The position numbers and the translations under genes were made by a program. Shown here one piece after another: positions 58,180 through 60,000 of a stretch of 60,000 nt of DNA. The stretch covers positions 28,395,387-28,455,386 of the forward strand of contig OU612069.1 in assembly GCA_914767715.1 (NCBI GenBank), written 5' to 3'. Under the pieces are notes generated by a model, which made no database searches, was not told the origin of the DNA, and worked only from the letters and a program-made list of their open reading frames with translations. Positions within the stretch are counted from its first letter, which is position 1; every line of letters begins with the position of its first letter. This DNA comes from Membranipora membranacea. Its lineage: Eukaryota > Bryozoa > Gymnolaemata > Cheilostomatida > Membraniporidae.

Positions 58180-58337
58180 GAAGACAACTCCTGAGTTTAA
58201 CACAAGGCGAGACGGGTATCATGAATGGTTAAAATATTTAGACGCTATAATACCACCTAGACTCGCTGCCACATTAGGACACATCTTACTCAGTCTCTTC
58301 GCTGTCACTCACCATTTTGTATTTAGAGTCTCTCCTG
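58180..58337 (+). CDS. Possible orphan exon, unrecognised
   Basis: After ATACCTTAG the sequence is open with protein-like composition (PEFNTRRDGYHEWLKYLDAI, then ATLGHILLSLFAVTHHFVFR, a possible membrane-associated helix) up to a candidate donor CTCCTG|GTAGCA. No flanking exon was found in either direction and no family is recognised. It could be an internal exon of a gene extending to the right, or a gene fragment. Confidence 0.3.
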
Positions 58338-60000
58338 GTAGCAATCAGATCAACCCAGTTATATCCTTAACAAGTCCTCAGATGAAGTCACCAGATGTCA
58401 GGAATCATGAATCATGAAAGAATGTTTGGCATGAACGTAGCAGCAATCACTGTCAACAAAAAGAGAAAGAGCTTGAATAGGAATATATTCCAAGCACAAA
58501 ACACAGAATATATCGCATCATAACAGTGCGCGACATGAAATGGAAAATTCCACCTGACGCATGAGATGGAAGTTACAGGACCACTCCACTCGCTGTCAGG
58601 CCTACAGCCTAGATTTAGTTCCTTCTGTAGTTTCCTGTACAACACATGCAGGAGGAAAATCATACCAGGGCGGTAAGAATGGGGATCGCGTGATTAATTC
58701 CCAGCTGGTTCCTCGAAAATCAGCGCTGTCTGAATTAATTATCACAAATTATAATTCTGGGAATGAACTACATCCCATACAGCTGGTAACATCGCTACCT
58801 AGAAAAGTGCCAACAGTAATATCACTCATACAGTATAGTAGGATGACCTTCATATCAAGGTCATTCATTGTTCCAAGCTTGCTGCAGAGTTCGTACATTA
58901 CTGACAATGCAACGTAAAATTATCAAATGACAAACTGTATTTCCCGACATCATAATGGTCAGTCCATCACTATAAATTGTTGGCACTGAGCCAATTGATC
59001 TAAGCTATGTCAGTTATACCCAGCCTATGATATATGTGATGTATTGTACTCGCCCAATTTCCACTCAAACCACAATAAATGTTTTCACATCGGAAAGATC
59101 TATAAAGGTTGTGTACAAATCATGTTCTTTACTCAGCACACTTTTAAAGTTTGTCAATAATTGAAAAATGTCAAAGCAGCGTGAATGCCATTTGCAGCTC
59201 ATGATGATTTCTCAGCTCTTTTATAAATGACATGGATATTAAAAAGTCGACCCACAGCGTCAGCACTTTGCTTCCCACTGCTTTCAATCAGGTATTTCTT
59301 CCGCATTATGATTTTTTAGTTACAGGAGCGTAGTGCTTTCTCCAATATCTTCTTTTTGCTGATACGTCAAAGTGGTCAAATCTTGAGTTAATTTGTTGCT
59401 ACAATAACATAATCCAAAACCTCTTAATTGAATGAGAGGAAAGTTTGTATTATTCCAGTAAGAAAATTTGTCATAACTTACAATTATAAATATGTACACC
59501 CCTTTATGTCAGATGCACCAAGCTCGATTGTAGCTAGTTTATAAAAGTAAATATAGCCCTCGGCAGCAGCAGCAGTAGAATATGAACCTTATTCAGCTCA
59601 CAGAATAATCAATGTAATAAGCTGTTTTGTCTAAAGGTCTAAAGTTTTATAAACTATCAATATTAAAAAATGTCGGAGATGAATGGCTCAGTCTTAGTGC
59701 TGTTTTCATACATATTTCAGATTATTATTATTCTAAATTTCCAAATGACGGCTAGTGCTCATAATGTTATGTGTACTATATTTCCATGTATAGAATTTTT
59801 AACTTTATGAAGATTGGAAAACTAAACTGACTTTCAAATCCATGGCATGATGTAGACATTATTATTATTATGTTATATATTAGGAGTTGCTGATTTTTGT
59901 TTGATATTAATTAATATATTTATAATAACTGCCAAACATAAATAGTAAGATATCTTTTATTCTTTCAGTATTATGAAGTGCAAAGTAGGGATCCAATTAG
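58338..60000. other. Non-coding stretch, no supported gene
   Basis: AT-rich sequence with short ORFs only, for example 58,561-58,917, none with recognisable motifs. No repeat or RNA gene was identified. Confidence 0.45.

Overview
The window looks like nuclear DNA of an invertebrate animal. It is AT-rich, has many short GT-AG introns, carries an SLC6-type neurotransmitter/amino-acid transporter, RING/B-box proteins and non-LTR retrotransposon remnants, and shows no operons. A gene pairing a TIR-like domain with kinesin-light-chain-like TPRs, next to RING/B-box/propeller genes, is the repertoire I associate with sponges and other non-bilaterians. That taxonomic guess is inference only; no database search was possible.

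Layout. 1-14,511 is gene-poor and repeat-rich. It holds a decayed Gly/Tyr/Asn-rich repeat, a 156-bp foldback MITE with a 9-bp target duplication, a 14-bp minisatellite, two non-autonomous elements with shared hAT-like ends (268 bp and 2.6 kb, each with a perfect 8-bp target duplication), a decayed LINE reverse transcriptase and a 1.06-kb array of 38-bp repeats. 14,564-44,910 is a tandem triplication with a unit of about 11.4 kb. The ancestral unit reads: TIR-TPR gene (+), LINE remnant, RING/B-box/coiled-coil/beta-propeller gene (+), then the last exons of a convergent SLC6 gene (-). 44,758-53,636 is the complete body of that SLC6 transporter gene on the minus strand, with 14 exons recognised and all phases compatible. 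53,637-60,000 is mostly non-coding, with one possible orphan exon near 58,180.

The three units have decayed differently. Unit A: the TIR-TPR gene keeps its first exon, which starts MGCGSS (a lipidation signal), but has frameshifts and stops and is cut by a 3.1-kb internal inversion; its RING gene has lost the B-box2 exon. Unit B: a deletion removed the TIR half; its RING gene is open to the end but its propeller has been replaced by a Gln/Gly/Tyr-rich, FET/hnRNP-like tail, giving a predicted 447-aa chimera. Unit C: the RING gene is intact (621 aa) and the TIR-TPR exon is fully open, but it lost exon 1 when the duplication junction formed.

The most unusual features are the chimeric RING/prion-like gene, an SLC6 exon whose end and 5' splice site have been amplified into 19 tandem copies, the lipid-anchored TIR-TPR family beside RING/propeller genes (a plausible innate-sensing pair), and phase-matched extra SLC6 3' exons that would give a long alternative C-terminus.
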